From Caproicibacterium lactatifermentans (GTDB taxonomy: Bacteria; Bacillota; Clostridia; Oscillospirales; Acutalibacteraceae): DNA of 64,000 nt. The position numbers and the translations under genes are program-made. Where the stretch lies: contig NZ_CP046051.1 in assembly GCF_013315815.1 (NCBI RefSeq), forward strand, positions 1,418,501 to 1,482,500. Direction: 5' to 3'. The notes under the pieces were generated by a model. The model saw nothing but the letters and a program-made list of their open reading frames with translations. It did not search any database and was not told the origin of the DNA. Of the stretch, positions 8,500-16,957 are shown one piece after another. Each line of letters starts with the position of its first letter. Positions within the stretch are counted from its first letter, which is position 1.

Positions 8500-9879
8500 T
8501 CAAGCCTCCTCTCCGTCGGTCTCTGTTCCTTCGTTATTCTCCGAATCATCGTCAACGATGTCATCCACGTGTTCATACTCGGGAATAGTGACATTGCGGA
8601 CATCGATTTTTCCGGTGACAGCATCCGAGATGATTGTTGACTTTAGCTCCTGAAGCGCTTTTATTTTGCTTTCTGCTAATTGAATAGCTTTATCAAGCAT
8701 GTCGCATTTATCGTCCAAATAACAAGCAATTTTCTCTTGCTCAGTAACATCAGGATAAGCAAGTTTTAACTGTTCCAATACTCTCATGCCGATGTTTTGC
8801 TGAGTACCATATGACCAACCATCCTGCACCTGTTGTTGATATGGCAAAGCCTGCAAAGCGTAAAAGAGAAAACGCGGTAACATCACTTCTTGATTGCAAC
8901 GGAAAACGGCAAGTGGAGACCATATAGTAAATATTCTGTCTGTATCTACAATTGATACTCGTCCAGTAGTCGCGCCAGATTTGATCATGTATATATCATC
9001 AATCTTAGGCACATATTTCTTACAACATTCTTCATAAAAGTCCTGAGAAATAAATCCTCGAATATGATTAAAATCAATTTTTCCATTACCACACGAAACA
9101 GCTTCTGCAGAAACAAAGGGGATACCCTCCTCATATAACTGTGGAGTTGTATGTGGGCCGTCCGTCAGCGGTTGTGAAAGGACACGGAGTGTTTTCGTAA
9201 TTCGCCATCCTTTTGGAATCATCCGATAGTAGCTATTATCTGTCCCACAAAGTTCTTCTCGTTTTAGTCCTGTAGTTACAGTTTTAGTAATAACCGTGTT
9301 CTTCAGTTGATTGAATTCCTGTATTTCTTTCCGACGGATTCCGATCAGTTTGTTGATCTCGGAGACCTTCCAGTCGAGGAACCGCACAATCTGATCCTGC
9401 TCGGCGCGGGGAGGAACAGGAAGGAGAATGGTCCTCATCTCGCTGTAGCGAGTGGTCCAAAGATCAGCAACAATTCCTCTGCCATTCCTATAGTATTCTT
9501 CCGAGAATCTATAGTTGCGAAGCAGGTAATGTACATAGTCATTGTTCAGCTTGCTTCGTGGTGTCAGAACAAGATTGATAAGTGAAACTGATCCGTCTAG
9601 TTTGGATACACCACAGGAGCCTTTTCGATCTGAACGGCCATTGATAACAAAATCTCCAGCTTTCACCAGTTTGCGGTTATCGCTGTCATTTGATTTTGCG
9701 GCGTGCTCAAGTTGAGGAAGAATACCTTTTTTCGTTACTGACAGTGGCGCGTAATCCTGGTCCGATACTTTTGTCTTCCGCTCTGTGAAGAGGACGTCTA
9801 TTTTTTGCAATTGCCAATGCGCTGGGATCTGCGGGAGCCATGCTACATCTGTGTTAATAACATCTGTGTATTCAACCAT
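8500..9879 (-). CDS. hsdS: type I restriction-modification specificity subunit
   Basis: The 459-residue product has the two-half HsdS plan. Target recognition domain 1 (VAWLPQIPAHWQLQKIDVLF...) is followed by a central coiled spacer (QDQIVRFLDWKVSEINKLIGIRRKEIQEFNQLK cut around residue 165-200). Domain 2 (MIPKGWRITKTLRVLSQPLTDGPH...) ends in a second helical spacer (EKIACYLDDKCDMLDKAIQLAESKIKALQ). It sets the bipartite DNA target for both methylation and cleavage. Its ATG overlaps the hsdM stop by one base. No inverted repeats or second hsdS fragment were seen nearby, so there is no sign of phase-variable shuffling. The C-terminal ~30 residues are very acidic (DDIVDDDSENNEGTETDGEEA tail). Confidence 0.93.
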   Translation of the reverse strand: MVEYTDVINTDVAWLPQIPAHWQLQKIDVLFTERKTKVSDQDYAPLSVTKKGILPQLEHAAKSNDSDNRKLVKAGDFVINGRSDRKGSCGVSKLDGSVSLINLVLTPRSKLNNDYVHYLLRNYRFSEEYYRNGRGIVADLWTTRYSEMRTILLPVPPRAEQDQIVRFLDWKVSEINKLIGIRRKEIQEFNQLKNTVITKTVTTGLKREELCGTDNSYYRMIPKGWRITKTLRVLSQPLTDGPHTTPQLYEEGIPFVSAEAVSCGNGKIDFNHIRGFISQDFYEECCKKYVPKIDDIYMIKSGATTGRVSIVDTDRIFTIWSPLAVFRCNQEVMLPRFLFYALQALPYQQQVQDGWSYGTQQNIGMRVLEQLKLAYPDVTEQEKIACYLDDKCDMLDKAIQLAESKIKALQELKSTIISDAVTGKIDVRNVTIPEYEHVDDIVDDDSENNEGTETDGEEA

Positions 9880-11885
9880 TACTCCAGTCCCTCCATGATC
9901 TCACCCATGACGCCATCCGATTCCTTTTCGAGCTCTTCAAGTGAGGCAAGGATGTCTTTCATATCACGGAGTTGCACCGGCTTGTAGAAGTACTTCGTGA
10001 AGCTGATCTCGTAGCCGATTCTGGTCTTACTTTCGTCGACATAGGCGTCCGGCGCATAGGGTTTGACTTCCTTTTCGATGAACGCGTCAATGCCGCCTTC
10101 GTAGTTGAACGGGATATTTTCCGAGTCGCGCAGGTTTGGATCGGATTCGCCTTCGACTTCCTTCGCGTCAGGATCAACCTCAGTTATGAAAGGACGGATC
10201 TTCTTAAGCTGCGTTTTCTTGAGGCCGGTGGCCTTGGCGAATGTGTCCCAGTCGTCGAGAGGCGTGCCTGCCGAAACACTGGCGATAGCTTTACGGACAG
10301 AATCAAGTTCTGGCTGCTTCTTGAACGTGTCTTCCGGGATTTCCCGTTCCGGGAATACGCGCAGGCGGAGCGGTCTCTCTACTGTAACGTTCCAGTATCC
10401 GAACTCGCTGTTGTCGAAGATCATGCTGACGTTGCTTTCCTCCATGTCAAGGAAGATGCGCACTATTTCCTTACGAATCTCCGGCGTGAACTCGCAGTTC
10501 TTGTTGCCCATGTTCTTGCGCAGCGAAGACTTCATATTCGTAGCGTCAATGAGCTGTATCTTGCCTTTGCGACGTTCTTCCTTCTTATTGGAAAGTACCC
10601 AGATATATGTGCCAATTCCGGTGTTGTAGAACATGTTGTCCGGCAAGGCGATGATAGCCTCCACAAGGTCACGCTCAATCATGTACCGGCGGGCGTTGCT
10701 TTCGCCGCTGCCCGCGTCACCAGTGAACAGGCTGGAGCCGTTATGTACTTCTATAATCCTGCTGCCGAGCTCCGTATCGGTTTTCATCTTGGATACGTTG
10801 TTGAGCAGGAAGAGAAGCTGACCGTCGCTTGTGCGCGGGATCATCTTCAGTTCCTCTCCTCCGGGAAGATATGCATTGAAACGAGTGTCGAGGATTTCAC
10901 TCTTGCCACCCATCTTGTCTGCGTCTGTTTTCCAGCTTTTTCCATATGGCGGATTGGAAAGCATGAAGTCGAACTGCCGTGACGGATTAGCGTCAAGCGA
11001 CAGAGTAGATCCATAAGCGATATGCTCCGCCTCTTCACCATCACCTTTCAGGAGCATGTCTGCCTTGCAGATGGCGTATGTCTCTGGATTGATTTCCTGA
11101 CCGAACAGGTGAATGGATACGTTTTTGCCACGGCGGCCCGCAAGCGTCAGAAGTCGTGACTGTGCCACGGTGAGCATTCCGCCTGTGCCGCATGCTCCGT
11201 CATAGCAAGAGTACGAGGCATCCAGAATCTTGTCCTCCACCGGATAAAAGGCAAGATCAGCCATCAGTTCAACAACATCTCGAGGAGTCCAGTGTTCTCC
11301 AGCTTCCTCATTGTTCTCTTCATTAAAGCGACGAATGAGTTCTTCGAAGATCGTTCCCATACCGTGGTTATCGAGTCCTGGCAGTTTCACTATCTTTTTT
11401 TCAGCATCCTTATACACCGGGTTAGGGCTGAGATTTATATCAGAGGATGTGAACTTCTCAATAACTGCTCCGAGGATGTCTGCATCGACCATTGTTTTAA
11501 TCTGATCACGGAATTTGAACTTATCTAGGATTTCCTGAACATTGGGAGAGAAACCATCCAGGTAAGCTGTAAAGTCAGCCCGCAATGTCTGCTTCTTGCC
11601 CTTTGCGGTCAGATCTTTTAGAAGGAATGGCGAATTATTACAGAAGGCTTGTCCTGCTGCATTGCAAAGTGCTGGCCACTGATTATCAATTTTTGCAGCA
11701 TCGAGCTGTTTCTTCATTGCAAGGACATCCTGCTTTGTATCCTCAAGCATGGCATCTAATCTTCTGATAACAGTCATAGGCAGAATAACGTCACGATACT
11801 TTCCGCGCACATACACATCGCGCAGGCAGTCATCAGCTATTCCCCAAATAAAGCTGACTATCGAATTGTATTCCTGGTTATCCAT
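9879..11885 (-). CDS. hsdM: type I restriction-modification DNA methyltransferase subunit
   Basis: The 668-residue N6-adenine methylase has the HsdM N-terminal helical domain (FIWGIADDCLRDVYVRGKYRDVILPMTVIRRLDAML). The catalytic domain follows: EHWTPRDVVELMADL, DGACGTGGMLTVA (motif I, SAM binding, near 230) and LSNPPYGKSW (motif IV, NPPY, near 310). With HsdS it methylates host DNA; with HsdR it forms the restriction complex. ATG at 11885 lies nine bases from GGAGGAA. A small CGGCT-GTAA-AGCCG hairpin sits between it and the regulator gene upstream. It is somewhat long for HsdM because of an extended C-terminal region (VDPDAKEVEGESD...), which still looks continuous. Confidence 0.94.
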   Translation of the reverse strand: MDNQEYNSIVSFIWGIADDCLRDVYVRGKYRDVILPMTVIRRLDAMLEDTKQDVLAMKKQLDAAKIDNQWPALCNAAGQAFCNNSPFLLKDLTAKGKKQTLRADFTAYLDGFSPNVQEILDKFKFRDQIKTMVDADILGAVIEKFTSSDINLSPNPVYKDAEKKIVKLPGLDNHGMGTIFEELIRRFNEENNEEAGEHWTPRDVVELMADLAFYPVEDKILDASYSCYDGACGTGGMLTVAQSRLLTLAGRRGKNVSIHLFGQEINPETYAICKADMLLKGDGEEAEHIAYGSTLSLDANPSRQFDFMLSNPPYGKSWKTDADKMGGKSEILDTRFNAYLPGGEELKMIPRTSDGQLLFLLNNVSKMKTDTELGSRIIEVHNGSSLFTGDAGSGESNARRYMIERDLVEAIIALPDNMFYNTGIGTYIWVLSNKKEERRKGKIQLIDATNMKSSLRKNMGNKNCEFTPEIRKEIVRIFLDMEESNVSMIFDNSEFGYWNVTVERPLRLRVFPEREIPEDTFKKQPELDSVRKAIASVSAGTPLDDWDTFAKATGLKKTQLKKIRPFITEVDPDAKEVEGESDPNLRDSENIPFNYEGGIDAFIEKEVKPYAPDAYVDESKTRIGYEISFTKYFYKPVQLRDMKDILASLEELEKESDGVMGEIMEGLE

Positions 11886-11918
11886 CGTTTTATTCCTCCA
11901 AACGGCTTTACAGCCGAA

Positions 11919-12161
11919 TCATTTTTCTTTGTCAACACGCTCCATGATGTCCTCGGCCTGACAGTCGAGAGCCTCACAGATTCTTAAAAGAACATCTGTT
12001 GTGACATTCTCGCAACGGCCCATCTTCGCAATGGAAGTGGCACTTACGTCACTCATTTTTTGAAGCTCCTTTTTCTTGATATCCCTATCAATAAGCAGCT
12101 TCCATAAGCGGTTGTAACTGAATTCAGATTTAAGTTCTTTCTTATTTCTCGTCTGTGCCAT
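11919..12161 (-). CDS. XRE-family helix-turn-helix regulator
   Basis: This 80-residue protein (AQTRNKKELKSEFSYNRLW...) is a compact Cro/CI-type helix-turn-helix protein: KKKELQKMSDVSATSIAKMGRCENVTTDVLLRICEALDCQAEDI. Second-ATG use at 12161 is chosen because GGAG lies seven bases upstream. The gene starts 20 bases inside the end of the DUF2326 gene and stops 33 bases before hsdM. It therefore joins the ABC-type set to the type I genes in one unit. Small XRE proteins of this subfamily often sit beside type I systems as transcription controllers; that role is inferred. Confidence 0.85.
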   Translation of the reverse strand: MAQTRNKKELKSEFSYNRLWKLLIDRDIKKKELQKMSDVSATSIAKMGRCENVTTDVLLRICEALDCQAEDIMERVDKEK

Positions 12162-13824
12162 CATTCCTCTCCTTATTCCAAGCCCATCCGAAGAGCTCAT
12201 TTCCTTCAGGCGATAGTTCCAACACAGCGTTCTCGTTCACAATACGTTGCGTCTCTTTGCTATATGAATCCAACGTGTCATAAGCCATAAAAACCTGTTT
12301 GCCGCTTTCCTTTTGCTTCTCGTAAACCTTGATTATTTCCGAGAACACAGGCTTCTCTATATTCTTGAGAAGAACTGAATCATGAACCACAAACGGAACA
12401 GGTGCTATCGCCATGTTCGCCAGATCAAATGTTATCAATCCCCGGTACTGTGCACCGGTTCCTCCATCGTTTGGTGTTTTGAATGTATACCTATTCAACT
12501 TTTCCAGACGCAGTATCGGTGGCATGTGCCGTTCGTCATGCAGTATTTCCAGCGTTATTTCACGCATCTTCTGATTTACAGAACTCTCTATCTGCATAAG
12601 CTGCTGGTTGATGACTTCATCGCGAGTCCAAGCATAATCTGATGCCACTTTCTTCAGACGTTCTAGTTTATCAAAGTTGTCGTTGGCTTCATGCAGATTA
12701 TTCAGCTCTGTAGTGATTCTTGCATATTCCTTCAGGATTGCCTGCGACACATTTGGGACGGTTTTCGTCTTGGTTATCTCATCCTTAATCTTCACGATCT
12801 CATTATTCAGAAGAACATATGTGGTTGAGAGATCCTTTTCTGTCTCCTGGAATTCGTCATTCAGAATCTTCGACAGCTTCTGATGGAATTTTTCTATATC
12901 TTCAAGAGTCTTAAAATCCTCTGCCGGGAAGAACTTCTCCAATGCCGAGAATGTTCTCTTGAACCCTTTCTTCTGACCGGTCATATCACGCCTTACGGCA
13001 TTAAGCTGCGTCTGAACAGCCGCCTTTTGCCGTCGATAATTGATGAGTTTTTCCTGAAGGTCAGACAAATGCTGCGCCGTCATACTATCTAGGTCGAGCA
13101 GACCCTGATTATTTTCCTGGGCAAGTTTCTTCTCTTGTTCTTCAAGCTCAGCAATTCGGAGCTCATTTGCTTCTTTTTCCTTCGGGGTTTTCGCGGCTCT
13201 GACGTGGTTGTACTGCTGGGTGGTTTTTCGGAATGCTTCTTTTTCATCATCTGCAGCCGCAGCCTGTTTGATCTGTGCTTCTACCGCAGCATATCTGTCG
13301 AAAAGCTTCATATAGCTCTTAATCGCATCAGATACTTTTTCGTCCTTTGCCGCCTGAAGAGGTCTTTCTTCATCCAGTGTTTCTCTTTTATAAACTCTGA
13401 TAAATCGACCAACAGCCCCGCGCCACGTAATCCCGTCAGCAGTCAAGCCATATTTTTCACATAAGAATGCACCATAGGCTTTTTCTGATAATGGTTCTTC
13501 ATCCGGCAATGGTTGATAATTTGCATCACACTTCACGATTTCCTTATATTTGACCGTGTTTCTGGAGAAGTGATAATCCTTGTTATCAAATCGGAATGTA
13601 AAATTAATCGTGTGCTCGCCCACATTATCTTGGACATCAGTGCACTTCTTCACATAATCGTCACCGCCAAAAACGAAATCGAGAATCATAAGGAATGTCG
13701 ATTTTCCTATTGAATTTGAGCCGTTGTCATCACCGAGAACAGCATTCAATCCTTTATGAAAGCGAATCGGTGCTCGCATTTCTCCGTTCTTTTGAAATTT
13801 GTCGCATTGAATTTCAACCAACAT
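12142..13824 (-). CDS. DUF2326 ABC-type ATPase of an ABC-three-component-like system
   Basis: The 560-residue protein is an SMC/RecN-like ABC ATPase. It has an N-terminal Walker A (GDDNGSNSIGKSTFLMILDFVFGG cut near 30-50), a central pair of long coiled coils (about 165-370), and a C-terminal DUF2326 region with FDLANMAIAPVPFVVHDSVLLKNIE and FMAYDTLDSYS. DUF2326 proteins are the ATPase partner in ABC-three-component conflict systems. ATG at 13824 is chosen over an upstream in-frame codon because GGAGG lies nine bases before it. It overlaps the upstream 74-residue gene by 11 bases. The ATPase probably senses or binds DNA or ribonucleoprotein and licenses the downstream effector. Confidence 0.85.
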   Translation of the reverse strand: MLVEIQCDKFQKNGEMRAPIRFHKGLNAVLGDDNGSNSIGKSTFLMILDFVFGGDDYVKKCTDVQDNVGEHTINFTFRFDNKDYHFSRNTVKYKEIVKCDANYQPLPDEEPLSEKAYGAFLCEKYGLTADGITWRGAVGRFIRVYKRETLDEERPLQAAKDEKVSDAIKSYMKLFDRYAAVEAQIKQAAAADDEKEAFRKTTQQYNHVRAAKTPKEKEANELRIAELEEQEKKLAQENNQGLLDLDSMTAQHLSDLQEKLINYRRQKAAVQTQLNAVRRDMTGQKKGFKRTFSALEKFFPAEDFKTLEDIEKFHQKLSKILNDEFQETEKDLSTTYVLLNNEIVKIKDEITKTKTVPNVSQAILKEYARITTELNNLHEANDNFDKLERLKKVASDYAWTRDEVINQQLMQIESSVNQKMREITLEILHDERHMPPILRLEKLNRYTFKTPNDGGTGAQYRGLITFDLANMAIAPVPFVVHDSVLLKNIEKPVFSEIIKVYEKQKESGKQVFMAYDTLDSYSKETQRIVNENAVLELSPEGNELFGWAWNKERNDGTDEK

Positions 13825-14038
13825 AGTGGAGCACCTCCTCGTCAATTTCTATTTTGTTCATGGCATAAAGACAATCGAGGACTTCTACGAACTCGCTTAT
13901 ATCCTTAATCTTGCTTTTTCGAACTTTTGCATAAAGTTCTTGCGGCGTCATATCACTTTTCTCAAGAAGCTCCAGCACGACCGGAAATTTCGCGATGGTG
14001 CTCTCTTTGTATGGAGTCACTTTACTAGGAAGCTTCAT
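13814..14038 (-). CDS. small middle component of the ABC-three-component-like system
   Basis: ATG at 14038 gives 74 residues: KLPSKVTPYKESTIAKFPVVLELL then a helical body (EKSDMTPQELYAKVRKSKIKDISEFVEVLDCLYAMNKIEI cut). The short winged-helix-like plan with PSK.TPYKES at the start matches the small 'middle component' found between effector and DUF2326 ATPase genes in these systems (MC6-like). It overlaps the upstream gene by 14 bases and the ATPase by 11, so the three are translationally coupled. An upstream in-frame start was rejected because it lies inside the neighbour and has no ribosome binding site. Confidence 0.75.
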   Translation of the reverse strand: MKLPSKVTPYKESTIAKFPVVLELLEKSDMTPQELYAKVRKSKIKDISEFVEVLDCLYAMNKIEIDEEVLHYVG

Positions 14039-15230
14039 TATGGAACACCTCACAATTCTGTATAAAGAAAGCAACGACAATATTGCACGCCAGTATGCTT
14101 TCCGTTCCTAATCCTGCTTTGTTACGAATCCACTCTGACAGATTGGTAATAACATCCGCCTGCGGTAGTCCCGCCTTTTCCAACTTTGAAGAACTGATTT
14201 TCACCTCAGCCGCAATGGTGTCAAAATCTGATGTCGAATTTGAAAAGACCTTCTCTATATACCGGTAGTATGTAACCACCTGCACCTGGGTCTCATTCTT
14301 CAGGATGAAATTCTCTGGCTTGAACTTTTCATCAATCCGGAGCGCATTGTATTCGAGCTCAACAAGCTCAGATGCATCCTTTATCTGGCTAAGTGCATCA
14401 AGTACAGTTCGGATATCTTCTTCAAGCTGGACACCGTTTACTTCCATCTTGGCCTTATAGTTTTGAGATAACTCCTTCTTTATTTCATAAAGCTGGCCGT
14501 ACTCTTCAACCGTAGGATCGATGGAATATTTTTCTGAACAGTCATCATCCAACGCTATCAGGTTTTCCGGCTTATCAAGATGTGCAGGAGCAGGATGCAA
14601 TGCTTTAAATGCTGCAGCGGTATCTTCGTCTAAATCATCAGGGAAGATTTGTGTAATCGTATACCGCTTGATTGCCTTCCCTTTAATCGTATCTACGAGT
14701 TTCTTATGGCATAGCGGGCATTCGTAGTTTGCTTCCGCAAGTAATGGTGCATCGGCATACTCTACCTCTGCGCCGACCTTTTTATTCGGCTTGTTGACAG
14801 CATAAAGGAAAACCTCTGCCAGGAATCCTGGCTCGTCACCTTTCTCATGGAAGGCGATGAGCTTTTTCTTTTTGCTAACAGGAATGTTGTCGTCTGCCTC
14901 GATGACCTTCACCAATTTATCAATGGTGTCATCAGTCATGTGCGGATTCAGATCCTTGGCTACCACATCCCTGAAATATTTGATCGTATCGTCTATGACA
15001 TTCTGCTTTGCAGAAGCCTGCTTAATTCCATCCGGTACGTTGTCCTCCCTGCTGACAATCCTACTGATCTTTTTCGAGCTCAGAATTGTTGTGCTGTAAC
15101 CATTCTCAGCCACATAATCCTGATCATTTATCGAACTCAGTAAAAATACACCTGCCGCCTCCTGTTTATCATGCTCCATCAGTCCTTCCTGCATGATCTG
15201 GATATAAGACGACATGTTCAATTCGTTCAT
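14025..15230 (-). CDS. ABC-three-component-like effector with an HNH-like zinc module
   Basis: The 401-residue first gene of the leftward block matches, in position and layout, the variable effector of ABC-three-component systems. An N-terminal region (YIQIMQEGLMEHDKQEAAGVFLLSS) is followed by an HNH-like core. C171 and C174 (YECPLCHKKL) are followed by ITQIFP where HNH enzymes have a histidine, and by NLIALDDDCSEKY with C231 where they usually have CH. The fold therefore looks like HNH, but the expected histidines are replaced, so catalysis is doubtful or uses other residues. A ~120-residue helical C terminus ends IVVAFFIQNCEVFHNEAS. ATG at 15230 is chosen for AGGGAG eight bases upstream. 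Confidence 0.65.
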   Translation of the reverse strand: MNELNMSSYIQIMQEGLMEHDKQEAAGVFLLSSINDQDYVAENGYSTTILSSKKISRIVSREDNVPDGIKQASAKQNVIDDTIKYFRDVVAKDLNPHMTDDTIDKLVKVIEADDNIPVSKKKKLIAFHEKGDEPGFLAEVFLYAVNKPNKKVGAEVEYADAPLLAEANYECPLCHKKLVDTIKGKAIKRYTITQIFPDDLDEDTAAAFKALHPAPAHLDKPENLIALDDDCSEKYSIDPTVEEYGQLYEIKKELSQNYKAKMEVNGVQLEEDIRTVLDALSQIKDASELVELEYNALRIDEKFKPENFILKNETQVQVVTYYRYIEKVFSNSTSDFDTIAAEVKISSSKLEKAGLPQADVITNLSEWIRNKAGLGTESILACNIVVAFFIQNCEVFHNEAS

Positions 15231-15266
15231 CAAACCTATCTCCCTTCTCATGCTCCGGACAAACAC

Positions 15267-15298
15267 TGGCAAAACAGTGGCAAAACGGAGGCAAATAC
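15267..15298. repeat. three near-identical 11-bp tandem units upstream of the ABC-type operon
   Basis: TGGCAAAACAG, TGGCAAAACGG and AGGCAAATAC follow one another without gap, about 40 bases before the first gene of the leftward block. Tandem sites of this size between promoter and start are candidate operators, possibly for the XRE protein encoded in the operon. Confidence 0.4.
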
Positions 15299-15344
15299 TT
15301 TCTCCTCTGAAAACCTTATCCTTGAGATGTAATCAGAAGGCGGG

Positions 15345-15400
15345 AACAAACCTTAAAACGTATTTTTATTTTACCAAATTATCGAAGTAATTTCTACGTT
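15345..15400 (-). promoter_or_regulatory. candidate promoter of the leftward defence block
   Basis: On the minus strand, TGGTAAAAT (extended -10; TAAAAT at 15368-15373) lies in AT-rich DNA about 140 bases before the start at 15230. No good -35 box accompanies it, which is acceptable for extended -10 promoters. It is the only promoter-like site upstream of the seven-gene block. Confidence 0.35.
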
Positions 15401-15745
15401 TTTTGAGAATTATTTGTGTTATCGCTTAATTATTCTTCTGATTTCATTTTATCAGTAGTTTAACGGCACTGATAGAAAGCCCCATCAATTCAGACTGCAT
15501 TTGTCCGTATAGTGATGGAGCCAATTGACCTCGGACATGTCGTTAAACCGTCCCACCCTCACAAACGTTCACCCGGTGCACAGAGTGGCTCGAGCGGATG
15601 TGAAGGTCACTACTGAATAGAGAAACCAGCCTACGAGCGTGTGCTGGCCTTTTCGGAACCATTCAATTCCCGGTTCCGGATGGTCAACCACGCTCTTTTT
15701 TCGTGCGGAACCTCCGGTCCGGGCAACGGACAGGAGGTAAACAAG
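15401..15745. other. gene-poor divergent control region of element 2
   Basis: No gene is supported in this stretch, which separates the leftward defence block from the rightward phage genes. It contains CGGAACC/GGTTCCG (about 15652-15678), able to form a seven-base-pair stem, and several GC-rich dyads just before the TTG start at 15746. A phage lysis-lysogeny switch would be expected near here, but no CI-type repressor gene is present. Confidence 0.5.
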
Positions 15746-16450
15746 TTGAAACGTAAAAACGTATATGTCCGCACTGAAAACAGAGCTGATCAGCTCAAGA
15801 AAACTGATCGTAAGAACAGAACCACATATACCTATCGCTATCACAGAACAGAGAAAAACGGCGCCAAGGTTCAGGACATCACAGAGGAAGTCACTTTCAT
15901 TCCTGGTGAAGATGGTGTGACAAAGGATGATATCAAGTTTCTGCATTCGCTTGACGACCACGATGTCTACGAGAATCTCAAGGCCAAAAAGCCGAAACGC
16001 GAGGATTGGGAACAGAAAATCATCGACGATTACCAAGCTGACTTTATTAAGAAGTTCAAAGAGCGTAACGGATATGATCCTGACCCCGCTTATGTTGCAA
16101 GCATTCTTGACGAGATCTTTCCGAAGAACTGGACTGCTTCTATCGAGGAGCTCACAGAAGGTGAGGCAGACGATGACTGTCTTGGTGACAAGAGCTCCAT
16201 CATGGACAGCGCACGCAGCATCTTCGGTGCCCCGCACAAGAAAACGCCTGCCGAGGAACGTCTGGCAGAGCTCCGGGATACCTGGTCGGATAGCTGGAAA
16301 GAAATCTATGACCGCGTCCTTCTTGGCGGAGAGTCCATTGTGTCCATTGCCCGCGAGCGCGATGTCAATGAATCTGCTGTTCGTAAGACGACCAACAAGA
16401 TCCGCAAAGCCATCGCGGAAGACCCGGAACTTAACAGATTAATGAAGTAA
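15746..16450 (+). CDS. phage sigma-like HTH protein
   Basis: A TTG start at 15746, eight bases after AGGAGG, gives a 234-residue protein. The N-terminal two-thirds is charged and unassigned (VYVRTENRADQLKKTDRKNRTTY..., EDWEQKIIDDYQADFIKKFKE). The C terminus is a sigma-70 region 4-like helix-turn-helix: WKEIYDRVLLGGESIVSIARERDVNESAVRKTTNKIRKAI (cut). Proteins of this kind are encoded early in Clostridia phages and conjugative elements and are thought to direct RNA polymerase to element promoters. It could act on the four repeated leader elements found in this element, which is an inference. A strong terminator hairpin follows. Confidence 0.6.
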   Translation: MKRKNVYVRTENRADQLKKTDRKNRTTYTYRYHRTEKNGAKVQDITEEVTFIPGEDGVTKDDIKFLHSLDDHDVYENLKAKKPKREDWEQKIIDDYQADFIKKFKERNGYDPDPAYVASILDEIFPKNWTASIEELTEGEADDDCLGDKSSIMDSARSIFGAPHKKTPAEERLAELRDTWSDSWKEIYDRVLLGGESIVSIARERDVNESAVRKTTNKIRKAIAEDPELNRLMK

Positions 16451-16482
16451 GGGGTACGAATTCGACTCTAAACCTTTGACGG

Positions 16483-16519
16483 AAGACTCAGGAGGAATTT
16501 TTACCTTCTGAGTCTTTTT
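16483..16519 (+). terminator. intrinsic terminator after the sigma-like gene
   Basis: AAGACTCAGGAGG pairs with CCTTCTGAGTCTT through 13 positions with one G-U, around an eight-base AT-rich loop, and ends in TTTTT. It lies 32 bases after the stop at 16450 and 19 bases before the next start. Confidence 0.8.
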
Positions 16520-16537
16520 GGAAAGGAGGAACGATGC

Positions 16538-16957
16538 ATGTCAATGAGAAATTCTGAAGGTTATCCTGACCCGACCGCTTATCAGGCCCTGAAGAACGTC
16601 TCTGCTCATAAGTTCATGCCGGTCGTCTACATCTGCAGCCCCTATTCAGGCGACGTCGAAACGAATGTCATGAACGCAAGGCGTTACTGCCGCTTTGCCG
16701 TCGATCAGGGATGTATTCCGATTGCGCCGCACCTGCTGCTTCCGCAGTTCATGCGAGACAACGATCCGGTAGAACATGATCTCGCCATTTTCATGGATCT
16801 GGTCCTGCTCAGTAAGTGCGCAGAGCTCTGGGTATTCGGAGACCGGATCTCAACCGGTATGGGAATCGAAATTACAAAAGCAAAACAAAAGAGCATGACT
16901 ATCCGGCACTTCACGTCGGAATGCAAGGAGGTATCGGAATGTACGAAACAAAGCTGA
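16538..16957 (+). CDS. DUF4406/DUF7768-type, nucleoside deoxyribosyltransferase-like protein
   Basis: The 139-residue protein carries the family signatures: VVYICSPYSGDVETNVMNARRYC near residue 30, GCIPIAPHLLLPQFM near 65, and CAELWVFGDRISTGMGIEI near 95-115. The fold is related to nucleoside 2-deoxyribosyltransferases. Phage members may alter nucleotide pools or modified-base precursors, but their substrate is unknown. ATG 16538 follows AAAGGAGG. The frame overlaps the next gene by 19 bases. Confidence 0.75.
   Translation: MSMRNSEGYPDPTAYQALKNVSAHKFMPVVYICSPYSGDVETNVMNARRYCRFAVDQGCIPIAPHLLLPQFMRDNDPVEHDLAIFMDLVLLSKCAELWVFGDRISTGMGIEITKAKQKSMTIRHFTSECKEVSECTKQS

Noticed and set aside
15569..16237. 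A 222-codon minus-strand frame opposite the sigma-like gene.
   Set aside because: No start signal and no recognisable domain; the forward frame has a good ribosome binding site and an HTH domain.
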